DNA of 64,000 nt from Acinetobacter nosocomialis NIPH 2119 (GCF_000368085.1 NZ_KB849239.1:2330160-2394159), one strand, 5' to 3'. Shown: positions 1-8,238, numbered from the stretch's first letter. The notes: generated by a model not told the origin, from the sequence alone. Numbers and translations are program-made.

Positions 1-570
1 TTACTTATACAATGTGAAACTAAACTGGTTTTTTTAGATGAGTTTCATCATCTTTTTGATCGTAAACCAACTTCAACAAGAATGAATATTACGGTTGGAA
101 ATTGGATAAAAACTCTAGTTAATGAAACCGGAATTAGTTTCTGTCTTGTAGGGCTTCCCCAATTCGCAGACCTTATTCAGGTTGATACCCAAATCGCAAG
201 AAGGTTCCCTTTTCACTATAAATTATCTCCGCTTACCTTAGGTACAAAAGATATCTGTGGCACGATTTACTCGTTTCTTCATGAAATCGCCAATAAAGCA
301 CTTCAACATAATACTCATTTCAGCCCTGAGTTAGATAGCTACCTTTTAGGTATGCAAATCTATGCGGCAACCAAAGGCTATCATTCGTATGTAATGAGCC
401 TGGTCCGTGAAAGTATGATGATCGCATCAGAAGATGGTAGAACGACCGTTACTCAAAATGATTTTAGTCAGGCATGGGCATTTGGAATAACCCTATTTAT
501 TAGTGATTTTAAACAGGATCCCTTTGCTATGAGTCTCAGCCAATTAGCATCAAATATAAGGGAAATATAA
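1..570 (+). CDS. tniB: TniB/TnsC-type transposition ATPase, 5'-truncated by window edge
   Basis: The reading frame is open from base 1, so the true start and the Walker A motif lie outside the window. The visible part opens with a Walker B-like motif (LVFLDEFHHLFDR), followed by NWIKTLVNETGI and a sensor-like GLPQFADLI. This is the arrangement of AAA+ regulators of Tn7/Tn5053-type transposons, which link target selection to the DDE transposase. The first in-frame ATG (82) lies downstream of Walker B and is not the start. The stop codon is 2 bp before the start of the TniQ gene, so the two form an operon, and a transposase gene is expected upstream. The family call is from motifs and context. 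Confidence 0.85.
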   Translation, partial: LLIQCETKLVFLDEFHHLFDRKPTSTRMNITVGNWIKTLVNETGISFCLVGLPQFADLIQVDTQIARRFPFHYKLSPLTLGTKDICGTIYSFLHEIANKALQHNTHFSPELDSYLLGMQIYAATKGYHSYVMSLVRESMMIASEDGRTTVTQNDFSQAWAFGITLFISDFKQDPFAMSLSQLASNIREI

Positions 571-572
571 TT

Positions 573-2555
573 ATGAATAATAAAGGTTTACTTATACAAC
601 CAATTCCCTATGAGGATGAATCCGCTGCTAGCTATTTACTAAGAGCTGCACAACTTAATATGCATTCATCAGTGTATACGCTAATAGGCAAAGAAAATTT
701 TGCCTACTTGACTAAGCAAGCACCAAACTGTGATTTGACAGATCTTCCCCGCTTCAAATTTGCTCTACAAGTTTTAGGGATAAATTCTTCTTATCAAACT
801 GTAGCTTTAGAACGAGTAGGCCCAACCAGTCGTTCTCCAAAAAGATGGGGACAGCTAGAAATCAATGAAAACCTTCTGCTACATCATGAATTTTCATTTT
901 GTCCTGACTGTCTTAATGAACAAGCTTATTTTAAAAAAATATGGCTCTTTAGACCAATTTATGCATGCCCAATACATTCTTTATTACTTCTAGACAAATG
1001 TCATCAATGTGGTGAGACAGTTACACTTGCAAAGGGTCATATTACGGTATGCCCTTCTTGTAAAACGGATCGAACAAAAGCACCAAGAATTTTTTGTAAG
1101 ACAGCCCATATTGTTCATTGGTTTATAAGAATTTTAGAAGAAGAAAATACTGATTTTTTTCATGAATTTACTTCTTATTGGACAGCTTTAAAGAACTTTG
1201 CTGAGTTTCAAGATACATTATCTGATGAAGAATACACAAAAATAACTTACGAGTATTTTACTGACCTTCCAAGCTCAATAAAAAGATTGAGTACGTGGAT
1301 CAATAATAGAATTTATCTAGCCCATCCGAGAATTCAACTTCTTCCTTTTTTAAAGGAAGAAGAGAAGTTCCACTACTTTTGTGACTATCTAAAATTAGTA
1401 GAAGAAAAATGTTCTCGCTATAAAATCACTAGCTCTAGATTAGAAGAGCTTTTTCTATCACAGGAAGAGGTAAGGCTTGTTTTAAACATTGGACGTCAGC
1501 GACTGAAAAGTCTTGTTGCCGATGATTTTCTGAAGGTAGGTAAAAACTACTATGGTCATGAAGACTTTAAAGGCTCATCAATTGAGAAGCTTTTAATTAG
1601 AAAAAATAAATTTATAGATTATGAAATATTTACTCCACCTAAAAGTACACACAGGAGTAAGCCAATACAACCAACTATTTCTGAGATTGCCACAAAACTT
1701 GATATTAATTTTGAGACAGCAAGAAAGCTAAGTAAGACTCATTGGCTCCTTGGAGATAACGTATCTATAGTCAAAGTTATCTCATATGAAAAACTTGAAG
1801 ATTTTTATAAAAATTATATAACTGCCTCAAGCTTGGCTAGAAAGCTTGAAGTTAATGCCACAAACTTAGTTGAGAAGCTTTTGAGCATTAATATATCTCC
1901 TGTTAGTGGGCCATATGTTGATGGGTTACCTATTAATATTTATGAAAAATCTTCTGTAGAAAACATTAAACAGATTGATATTAATTCAATAGTAAACTAC
2001 AAAACACGCACAGGAAGGCATAAGAAAGGCGCCAAGAATTCAGTAAGAGCTCACTGCTATTCTCTACTTGAAGCTGCCACATTATTGAAAATCAGTGCGC
2101 GGGCTGTATCATATTTGATACATGCAGGTTATCTCACAAGAAATTATCTCGATCCTGCATCTGTAAAAGTTGATAGGATATCTTTAGACTCATTGAAACA
2201 AAAAATTGAGAGTGAAGACTACGTTAGCTTTGAAGCTGCTGCCGAAATATTAAATTGCCCATTAAATTGGTTAAACCAGTATTGGTGTGAAACAGGCTTT
2301 CTGACAATTGAAGATTTGGTCTTTTGGAAGCTTATAAAGAAAAGTGAGTTGAATGAAGTTCTTAAATTAAAAGATGAATACATAACTGGGGCTGAAGCTA
2401 GTACTCTACTTGGTATGCGTCATTCATATATCACTAACTTACAAAAACAACAGCTGATCAAACCTTATTATATGGGTAAAAATGATAAAAAAATTAGATT
2501 GTTTAAGCGAGAAGACGTACAGAAATTAAAGGACTCAAACTATTTTAAGGTTTAG
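573..2555 (+). CDS. tniQ: TniQ/TnsD-family target-site selection protein, long form
   Basis: This is a 660-aa TniQ-type protein. The N-terminal domain starts with a conserved-looking PYEDESAASYLLRAA segment. It carries a zinc-finger cluster with Cys 110, 113, 132, 143, 146, 160 and 163 and the His of ACPIHS. The C-terminal half (about 350-660) contains several short helix-turn-helix-like units, for example near 425, 505, 555 and 615. Classic TniQ proteins are about 400 aa and TnsD about 510, so this is a TnsD-like version with extra DNA-binding units. TnsD/TniQ proteins choose the attachment site and recruit the ATPase. It follows tniB by 2 bp. Which attachment site it reads cannot be told from the window. 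Confidence 0.85.
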   Translation: MNNKGLLIQPIPYEDESAASYLLRAAQLNMHSSVYTLIGKENFAYLTKQAPNCDLTDLPRFKFALQVLGINSSYQTVALERVGPTSRSPKRWGQLEINENLLLHHEFSFCPDCLNEQAYFKKIWLFRPIYACPIHSLLLLDKCHQCGETVTLAKGHITVCPSCKTDRTKAPRIFCKTAHIVHWFIRILEEENTDFFHEFTSYWTALKNFAEFQDTLSDEEYTKITYEYFTDLPSSIKRLSTWINNRIYLAHPRIQLLPFLKEEEKFHYFCDYLKLVEEKCSRYKITSSRLEELFLSQEEVRLVLNIGRQRLKSLVADDFLKVGKNYYGHEDFKGSSIEKLLIRKNKFIDYEIFTPPKSTHRSKPIQPTISEIATKLDINFETARKLSKTHWLLGDNVSIVKVISYEKLEDFYKNYITASSLARKLEVNATNLVEKLLSINISPVSGPYVDGLPINIYEKSSVENIKQIDINSIVNYKTRTGRHKKGAKNSVRAHCYSLLEAATLLKISARAVSYLIHAGYLTRNYLDPASVKVDRISLDSLKQKIESEDYVSFEAAAEILNCPLNWLNQYWCETGFLTIEDLVFWKLIKKSELNEVLKLKDEYITGAEASTLLGMRHSYITNLQKQQLIKPYYMGKNDKKIRLFKREDVQKLKDSNYFKV

Positions 2556-2587
2556 CTCACTCATCTCTCCAAAAAGAGCATAAACCT

Positions 2588-2740
2588 TTAACTTATATAG
2601 GATGAATGCGTTATAATAATTCCGTAGCCTATCAGAGCTAGCAGTTTTAAAACTGTAAACTTACCACCCAAGTGCGTGATAAGTGGTATCTGTTAGCCAT
2701 GTGTGATAATAGCTATCTAGATTAGATAGCTATTATCATT
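2588..2740 (+). ncRNA. Candidate small RNA between tniQ and the first pdif site
   Basis: The 279-bp gap after tniQ contains no ORF but is rich in pairing. A -10 TATAAT lies at 2612-2617 with a weak -35 (TTAACT, 2588-2593) 18 bp upstream. The predicted RNA has GCTAGCAG near 2638 pairing with CTGTTAGC near 2688. Within it lie a 14-bp palindrome CAGTTTTAAAACTG (2642-2655) and TACCAC/GTGGTA pairing. The RNA would end at a perfect 15-bp inverted repeat with a 3-nt loop (2705-2719 and 2723-2737). No clear U-run follows that hairpin, so termination is uncertain. The role is unknown. Confidence 0.35.
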
Positions 2741-2814
2741 TAAGAATTTATTATTAGATATCCTATTAATTTTAATAATTTTTCAAAAATCGTTAAAAAA
2801 ATATCATTTTTTTT

Positions 2815-2842
2815 ATTTCATATAACAGCCATTATGTTAAGT
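2815..2842 (+). other. pdif site 1 (XerC/XerD recombination site)
   Basis: The XerC half is ATTTCATATAA (2815-2825), the spacer CAGCCA, and the XerD half TTATGTTAAGT (2832-2842). The layout is the 11-6-11 arrangement of Acinetobacter dif and plasmid pdif sites, whose consensus is close to ATTTCGTATAA, 6 bp, TTATGTTAAAT. This is the first of four such sites. It is oriented XerC to XerD on the plus strand and opens the module with the caspase-like gene. Confidence 0.85.
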
Positions 2843-2914
2843 GGGATGAAATTAAGTGAATTAACTTTCTTTAAAATAATTATACTACTAGGAATTTTAA
2901 AGGGGGTAATTAGC

Positions 2915-4372
2915 ATGTTCACTAGAAAATTAACGGCATTTGTTTTAGGAAATCAAAGTTATTCAGAAATGCCATTAAAAAATGCTGTCAATGATGCTGT
3001 AGATATTGCTAAAGCTTTAACATCTTTAGGCTTTACTGTAACTTTACTTACAGATGCTAAAATTGAAGAAATTGATGAGGCAATATTAACGTTTAAAGAT
3101 AATTTAAATAGTAATGATGTTGGTCTATTTTACTTTGCTGGGCATGGGATACAGCTTAACGGAGATAATTATATTACTGCTGTAGACACCTCATTTTATA
3201 GTGAAGGAAGTGTGCTTCGAGGATCATGTTCTTTGAGTGGTCTGATGGAAGAAATGGCACAATGTTCGAATAAAACTAATATTATTATTTTAGATGCTTG
3301 TAGAGATAACCCTCTTTCTGGAAGAAGTAGAGGTGGGAGTTCTACGGAATTAGCTCCTATTTATGCTCCGAAAGGTACTCTAATAGCTTTCTCAACTTCA
3401 CCCGGTGAAAGAGCTAGTGATGGAAAAGGAAAAAATGGTGCTTTTACAGAAGCTCTTTTAAGACATATTACTGCCCCAGACTTAACAATTGAGGAAGTAT
3501 TAAAAAGAACTAGGAATACGCTATCAAGTATTACTAATGGGAAACAAACATCTTGGGAACATACGTCATTAACAGGAGAATTTTGCTTTAAAGTCAGCTT
3601 ATCCTCTACACTAACATACCACAAAGATGTAATAGCAGATAAAAATTTTACAGCCTCTTCAAACAAGCAATTTAATGAAATTATTAATGGTTTGAGATCA
3701 CATAACTGGTATTTACAAAATCCAGCAATAGCCAAATTGGATGAAAGTTTTCTAGAAAATCTTGAAGACGATATGTTGTTTCTTTTAGGTAGAAATATTT
3801 ATCAATCAGCTGTTGGAAGTTCTGATAATGCGATAAATTTTCTAAATAACTTCAGTGTAAGGACTAAGGATTTGTCTTCCCAAAGAAGAAAAGCTTTGTT
3901 AGATGGAATACTTTTTGAGATCTTTTTTGATAATAATGGGGAGATAAGAGAAAATTATAAAATTTCTCAATTTAATAATGTATTTAGTTTAATAGAGTTT
4001 GATGAATATAAAGAAAGTTTTAATTTTATCTATGAATCCTTATTAGGTTATGCCAATCTCTTCTATGTAATTCCTGGAAAAAAACGTAAGACCCTATTAG
4101 ATATTCGGGTAACTCTTGTAGAAGAAGAAGAATATAAAATCGAATCGATTTCTTTAGAAGGTAGTAATATTCTAAAATTAGAAGATGGTATAGACCAAGA
4201 AACCTTTAATAAGAATCCTCGTTATTATTCATTAAGTTTAAATAGATTGAAAAACAAATTATCAGAAACCCTGGTTATTCCTAAGAATCTCTTAGAACTA
4301 AACTTTATTGATGCTCCAGAAGAAAAGTTTTTTACATATCTTTTACCAAGATCACATACATTAGAAAAGTAA
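2915..4372 (+). CDS. Caspase-family (C14-like) cysteine peptidase
   Basis: This is a 485-aa protein with an N-terminal caspase fold. Strand/helix elements AFVLGNQSY and LKNAVNDAVDIAKAL lead to the catalytic His77 in FYFAGHG and Cys129 in IIILDACRDNP. The C-terminal 250 residues are not recognised and may be a sensing or effector-coupling region. An ATG at 2834 lies inside pdif site 1 and would add a poorly conserved leader. The start at 2915 is preferred because AAGGGGGT precedes it and the caspase fold begins there. Prokaryotic caspase-like proteases often act in abortive-infection defence, and its place in transposon cargo beside an HNH nuclease gene fits that. A terminator at 4414 separates the two. 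Confidence 0.8.
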   Translation: MFTRKLTAFVLGNQSYSEMPLKNAVNDAVDIAKALTSLGFTVTLLTDAKIEEIDEAILTFKDNLNSNDVGLFYFAGHGIQLNGDNYITAVDTSFYSEGSVLRGSCSLSGLMEEMAQCSNKTNIIILDACRDNPLSGRSRGGSSTELAPIYAPKGTLIAFSTSPGERASDGKGKNGAFTEALLRHITAPDLTIEEVLKRTRNTLSSITNGKQTSWEHTSLTGEFCFKVSLSSTLTYHKDVIADKNFTASSNKQFNEIINGLRSHNWYLQNPAIAKLDESFLENLEDDMLFLLGRNIYQSAVGSSDNAINFLNNFSVRTKDLSSQRRKALLDGILFEIFFDNNGEIRENYKISQFNNVFSLIEFDEYKESFNFIYESLLGYANLFYVIPGKKRKTLLDIRVTLVEEEEYKIESISLEGSNILKLEDGIDQETFNKNPRYYSLSLNRLKNKLSETLVIPKNLLELNFIDAPEEKFFTYLLPRSHTLEK

Positions 4373-4413
4373 TTTAAAGTTTCAGTAAAATTAACATGTT
4401 ATTCGAAACAGGA

Positions 4414-4440
4414 AATGGGAGTTCTAAACTCCCATTTTTA
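4414..4440 (+). terminator. Rho-independent terminator after caspase gene
   Basis: A perfect 10-bp stem AATGGGAGTT/AACTCCCATT with a CTA loop is followed by a T-rich tract. It separates the caspase transcript from the HNH gene. Confidence 0.8.
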
Positions 4441-4608
4441 CATTTTTTTTGAAAATCTCGTATAAGCCGTATTAAGTTAACTTTAGAGAAATTACAAAGT
4501 TTCAATGCGTAAAAATTTTAGATAAAAATTTTTCTAAGTCCTATTTTGATGCTATAGATCTATTTATAATCTTTTATAAATTACTAGCTTTAGAACATTT
4601 AATAATCT

Positions 4609-5430
4609 ATGGAAATTGTAAAAAGACTTGAACCATTAACTAGCACTAAAAGAGCTCTATATTTACTTTCGAGAAATGAATGTGCATTCCCCCACTGTAA
4701 ACAACTAATGGTGGATAGATTTGGACACTTTATTGGTGAAATTTGTCATATTGAAGCTGCAAATAAGGAGGGAGAAAGATTTAACCCACAACAATCAAAT
4801 GAAGAGAGAAGGCATATTTCCAACTTAGTACTTATGTGCCCTACTCATCATAGAACTACAGATAATTCTTTTGAATATCCTGTTGATAAAATGAAAAAAA
4901 TAAAATTTGATCATGAAAATAGATCATATACACCCAATATAAATGAAAAGGATGTACAAGTATTCATCGATGCAACTTTTTCTAATTTTGTGGAACCATT
5001 GACCAATATTAATGCTCTTGATTTAAATAATTATGGACTGACTAGTGAGGAAATAATTGGGGTTGTTAATTCATTTATAAATACTATTTCAAAAGTTCCC
5101 TACGAGACACGTAGTTTATATACTCATTGTATGTTGAGCTCTCATGGTGATGAATACTTAGAGTTTGATCCAAGGGAAGTCGAAATGAGGTTACATATTC
5201 CAAATCATATATTTATGCAACACTCTCATATATTACAACGCTATGGATTAATGTCTGAATATGACAATGAGGATTACCCAATAGTACGTCAATATCTAAC
5301 TACTCCAAATGATAATGATGATGAAAGTCAAAAATGGTTCCTGATTATTCTACGAAATAGTTATTTAAATAACCCATATAAATTATTAGATATAATTGAG
5401 AATCTTAATTTTAATTTATTACAGTGTTAA
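4609..5430 (+). CDS. HNH-type nuclease domain protein
   Basis: This is a 273-aa protein. Residues 25-90 form a zinc-stabilised HNH region: Cys25 and Cys30 (CAFPHC), GEICHIEA with Cys46-His47, then LVLMCPTHHRTTDN with Cys77, His80 and His81. The C-terminal 170 residues are not recognised. HNH nucleases of this form occur in phage defence and restriction contexts. It lies in the same pdif-bounded segment as the caspase-like gene and ends 80 bp before the next pdif site. A strong terminator lies 145 bp downstream. The substrate is unknown. Confidence 0.75.
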   Translation: MEIVKRLEPLTSTKRALYLLSRNECAFPHCKQLMVDRFGHFIGEICHIEAANKEGERFNPQQSNEERRHISNLVLMCPTHHRTTDNSFEYPVDKMKKIKFDHENRSYTPNINEKDVQVFIDATFSNFVEPLTNINALDLNNYGLTSEEIIGVVNSFINTISKVPYETRSLYTHCMLSSHGDEYLEFDPREVEMRLHIPNHIFMQHSHILQRYGLMSEYDNEDYPIVRQYLTTPNDNDDESQKWFLIILRNSYLNNPYKLLDIIENLNFNLLQC

Positions 5431-5509
5431 TAAAATTTAGTAAATATTCATCAAAATTTATTGGATTTTAAATAGCTACCGTTTTTTAGATATAGCTTGG
5501 GACGTACTT

Positions 5510-5537
5510 ATTTAATATAATGAGCGTTATACGAAAA
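5510..5537 (-). other. pdif site 2, inverted relative to site 1
   Basis: Read on the minus strand, the XerC half is TTTTCGTATAA (5537-5527), the spacer CGCTCA and the XerD half TTATATTAAAT (5520-5510). It is oriented opposite to sites 1 and 3, as is usual for neighbouring pdif sites. It closes the caspase/HNH module and opens the RNA/membrane-protein module. Confidence 0.85.
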
Positions 5538-5574
5538 AAAATTAAAATATTTTCATAAAACTAGAAACACCAAC

Positions 5575-5604
5575 AAGCCGACTAAGACACAAGTCGGCTT
5601 TTTT
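5575..5604 (+). terminator. Rho-independent terminator
   Basis: Stem AGCCGACT/AGTCGGCT (5576-5583 and 5592-5599) is followed by a T-run to 5604. It lies just inside the second pdif module and would stop read-through from the HNH gene. Confidence 0.85.
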
Positions 5605-5754
5605 ATGAGTAGTTCTGGAATTTTTTGCCAATATTTTTGATTTAAAATTGTTTAATATTTAGTTTTTTCCTTATTTCTTAATGATCGTATTTCTGAAATT
5701 ATCACAGTTTTCTGCGGACAACTCTTGGGATAAATATACGCAAATTTTGTACAT

Positions 5755-5919
5755 CTGGGCACACACTGATTTAGGGCATTGGCCAATAGGTAGCTTCTCT
5801 ATTATAGACTCATCGAGGACAGGATGTTCCTATAATAACAATAAGAACAGCGACAGGACGCGAGGCATGACAGGAATAGACTCTAGTACCAAGTCCCCCA
5901 ATAGGATGTTGGTTTTTTT
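5755..5919 (+). ncRNA. Candidate GGA-repeat RNA resembling CsrA/RsmA-binding sRNAs
   Basis: Five GGA triplets lie in about 90 bases (5817, 5822, 5856, 5873, 5904). Three are CAGGA and several are exposed in short hairpin loops: AGGA/TCCT around CAGGATG (5816-5831), GCG/CGC around ACAGGA (5850-5861), and the 3' hairpin CCAA-TAGGATG-TTGG (5898-5912) followed by seven T. This mirrors the CsrB/RsmY design, in which ANGGA loops sequester CsrA/RsmA. An A-rich stretch of ARN triplets (5832-5849) could bind Hfq. An 88-codon ORF overlaps but resembles nothing recognised. The 5' end is not defined and no convincing GacA-type upstream site was seen. Confidence 0.45.
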
Positions 5920-6020
5920 ATTGTCTAAAAATATACTTAGCGAATGATATAGAATCTGTTCTCATTAGTTTAGTGCTCCAATCAATTAGAAATATTTAAG
6001 TTTTAGAGAGATCTTAAAAA

Positions 6021-6569
6021 ATGAAGTGGTCAAACCTACAAAATAATTTTTGGAATATTATTGTTCATTTATTTGCAATTATTGGAGCAACTTTTTTTTG
6101 GACAACAGAAATTGGAAATAACCTAATTGAAATAATAGAACGAAATAATCCTCCTCCAAAGGGCTTATCTGGAACATCTGCCCTTGATGGGTGGTTTGAA
6201 GGTGCTTTCACTGCAAATACACCTGTTCTAGTTACATTTGTTTTCTATTTTGCCTTTTTTTTATTAATTGCCGCATTTGTAAAAAGGAAACGTATAGATG
6301 TAAAGGAAAATAGTAAGACTGCGTCAATCATTCGTTCAATTGCAAACTTAGCATCAAATATACTCTCTTTGATCTTAATATTTTCTTGTATATCAATAAG
6401 TCTAGCCTCTATAGCTTTTTCATATGGGAACTTCACAAACACAAATATTGTTGTTTTTATCGGTGGTTGGTTGTTTTTAATAATTTACTTTTTTCTGGCA
6501 TGTTTTCATCGATTTATTCTTGATGACCTAGAAAGCTATATTAACTCTAAACAACGAATTGGTAGATAA
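6021..6569 (+). CDS. Small multi-pass membrane protein, function unknown
   Basis: This is a 182-aa protein with about four hydrophobic segments, near residues 12-28, 70-90, 108-135 and 143-165. It has a short charged loop (KRKRIDVKE) and a polar C-terminus. No family is recognised. It lies alone in the second pdif module, 100 bp after the terminator hairpin of the RNA candidate, and is preceded by a weak AGAGAG ribosome-binding site. A membrane effector linked to defence or a module-maintenance role is possible, but nothing in the sequence shows it. Confidence 0.6.
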   Translation: MKWSNLQNNFWNIIVHLFAIIGATFFWTTEIGNNLIEIIERNNPPPKGLSGTSALDGWFEGAFTANTPVLVTFVFYFAFFLLIAAFVKRKRIDVKENSKTASIIRSIANLASNILSLILIFSCISISLASIAFSYGNFTNTNIVVFIGGWLFLIIYFFLACFHRFILDDLESYINSKQRIGR

Positions 6570-6768
6570 CGTTTCTAATAAGTAAAAATTTACAGGCACA
6601 GAATTTTTATCTTCAAAACAAAAATTATATATCATAAGTTTAATGAAAAATTTTCTTTTTATATAACTAAAGATGTAATAGAAGTAGCAGATTTGGAGGT
6701 TGAAAACTTTAGAATCAGACAGAAAAAAGTTGTAAATTTTTTCAAAAATCTATAAGTAGCATAATAAG

Positions 6769-6796
6769 AAAAACCTGACATTTAGTCAGGTTTTTT
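6769..6796 (+). terminator. Rho-independent terminator
   Basis: Stem AAACCTGAC/GTCAGGTTT (6771-6779 and 6785-6793) with an ATTTA loop and a T-run. It lies immediately before pdif site 3. The 200 bp between the membrane-protein gene and this hairpin contain an open frame (6582-6755) without an ATG, possibly a gene remnant. Confidence 0.8.
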
Positions 6797-6805
6797 ATTA
6801 ATTAA

Positions 6806-6833
6806 ATTTCCTATAACGCCCATTATATTAAAT
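6806..6833 (+). other. pdif site 3
   Basis: The XerC half is ATTTCCTATAA (6806-6816), the spacer CGCCCA and the XerD half TTATATTAAAT (6823-6833). Orientation matches site 1 and is opposite to sites 2 and 4. Its spacer differs from that of site 2 by a single base (CGCCCA versus CGCTCA). Confidence 0.85.
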
Positions 6834-6862
6834 AGGCGTGGAACTTTCAGTTAGCATCAAAA

Positions 6863-7639
6863 TTAACTTTTGCTTTTCACAGGTCCTTTCCGCTTCCTAA
6901 TTTCTTTTGCTAGTTTTTCTAATTTTTGCTTAGGTTGATAAATTTCATTAAGTATATGATTCATAAATTCGTAAGAATCAAAAACATCATCAACTGAAAT
7001 CTCTGAATTAGCATGACTGCCAGCATTCCCTAACCATTTAAGAGCATATAGAATATTTTCAAGCTCACCTAAAATGGCTTTATGATGTTTTGCTTTTGCA
7101 ATTCGGGCATCAAGAGGTAAACGAATATTTTTGCCCGGCTTTCGGGTAATTCTAGGAATACCAAACTCTGTTAATAGGTTTTCAACAGCAGCTCTGACTT
7201 TGTTAGCAGCAGAACTAGGAGAATATAATGTTAAAGAAAATGCTTCGAGTAATGAGTTTTTAACACTATCAGGGCATTTTTCAGGAATTTTGAAAAAATG
7301 AATTGCAGGTATAAAAATTTTAGGAGTATGGAAACAGTAATATTCTTGCTCGAATTCTCCATGTTCATTTTCTTCAGGTTCCCAATCAACATAACCTGTG
7401 CCTGAGCAAATAACAGTTTCTCCACAATTAGAATTATTACAAGCAAAAACCGTAGTAAAAACTGAGGTTAGCCATTCAGGCTCCCAATAATCACTTTCCT
7501 GAATTTTTTTAGATTGCGCAGTATCTTCTGAATGAAATTTTGTTTCATCGAGCTTTAAACTATGATTACCACATGCTGGACAAGGGAAAATAACATCATC
7601 AGTTTTCTTAAAAGGTCTTTTAAATAATTGTCTATCCAT
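6863..7639 (-). CDS. DUF4145 domain-containing protein
   Basis: This is a 258-aa protein. The N-terminus has a zinc-ribbon-like set, CPACG near residue 20 and CNNSNC near 68. The C-terminal part, with ALKWLGNAGSHANSEISVDD, matches the DUF4145 helical domain. DUF4145 proteins are common in accessory and restriction-associated loci, but their biochemical role is not established. This is the only gene in the third pdif module and runs opposite to the neighbouring cargo genes. Confidence 0.75.
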   Translation of the reverse strand: MDRQLFKRPFKKTDDVIFPCPACGNHSLKLDETKFHSEDTAQSKKIQESDYWEPEWLTSVFTTVFACNNSNCGETVICSGTGYVDWEPEENEHGEFEQEYYCFHTPKIFIPAIHFFKIPEKCPDSVKNSLLEAFSLTLYSPSSAANKVRAAVENLLTEFGIPRITRKPGKNIRLPLDARIAKAKHHKAILGELENILYALKWLGNAGSHANSEISVDDVFDSYEFMNHILNEIYQPKQKLEKLAKEIRKRKGPVKSKS

Positions 7640-7774
7640 AATAATAATGTCATATAAATTAAAGTTTATAATATTAAACTCTCAATTAAATTTCTATTAA
7701 ATTAAATATAATCTTTTATATGTAGTAAATTTTTTAGGGTAATTCTTTAACTATTCATATTTTAAGATTTTTAA

Positions 7775-7802
7775 AATTAATATAATACGCCTTATAAGGA
7801 AT
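7775..7802 (-). other. pdif site 4, inverted relative to site 3
   Basis: Read on the minus strand, the XerC half is ATTCCTTATAA (7802-7792), the spacer GGCGTA and the XerD half TTATATTAATT (7785-7775). The XerC half is the least conserved of the four. The spacer and the TTAATT ending are close to the chromosomal Acinetobacter dif (GGTGTA, TTATGTTAATT). Confidence 0.7.
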
Positions 7803-8177
7803 GCTTTTTTATCTGATATAAATCATAGCTTTATTCTATCATATCTGGGCTTTTTTAATGATTTGTCATTTTTAACAATCACTTATCCATCAATCTTTCA
7901 CAATTTCATATAGTCTATGTTCATTCTAAAGTATAGAAATATCCCCCCACTGATCTAAGTGGATGTATTGAAGCCAAAATAGAAATTCATTACAAATGCT
8001 GAGGCCTGTAACCTCTTAGACATCTTACACTTAAATAATTTTCAAATAAGTCAACAACTTATAAAGAATAGTATTTCTAACAACTGCGAAGAAAGTAAAG
8101 TTTCTAGCAAACCTAAATCACATTAATACATTGTAGTAATTAAAAAAAATAAAGTTATTACATTGAATTAATTTCTA
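7803..8177. other. Non-coding stretch between pdif site 4 and the next operon
   Basis: No ORF with plausible coding character was found. Two small hairpins are visible, CCACT/AGTGG near 7946-7961 and GAGG/CCTC near 8000-8014. Nothing links them to a known RNA family. Confidence 0.5.
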
Positions 8178-8206
8178 TTGACAATTAATCGAATATTCCT
8201 CATATT
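8178..8206 (+). promoter_or_regulatory. Promoter of the RHH/HTH-186aa-VPA1262 cluster
   Basis: A perfect -35 TTGACA (8178-8183) is followed after 17 bp by CATATT (8201-8206). ATATTC and GAATAT repeats overlap the spacer and -10 region and could be operator half-sites for the DNA-binding protein encoded downstream. Confidence 0.6.
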
Positions 8207-8238
8207 GAATATATGTTAATCAAAAATGAAGTATAAAA

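Noticed and set aside
2600..2625. Possible further pdif half-site (GCGTTATAATAATT)
   Set aside because: Only one half resembles XerC and no XerD half is at the right distance.
2834..2914. Upstream start of the caspase-like gene
   Set aside because: The ATG lies in the XerD half of pdif site 1, while a strong ribosome-binding site and the fold start are at 2915.
5681..5947. 88-codon ORF overlapping the GGA-rich RNA candidate
   Set aside because: No recognised motif, poor ribosome-binding site, and the terminator hairpin lies inside its 3' part. The RNA interpretation explains the region better.
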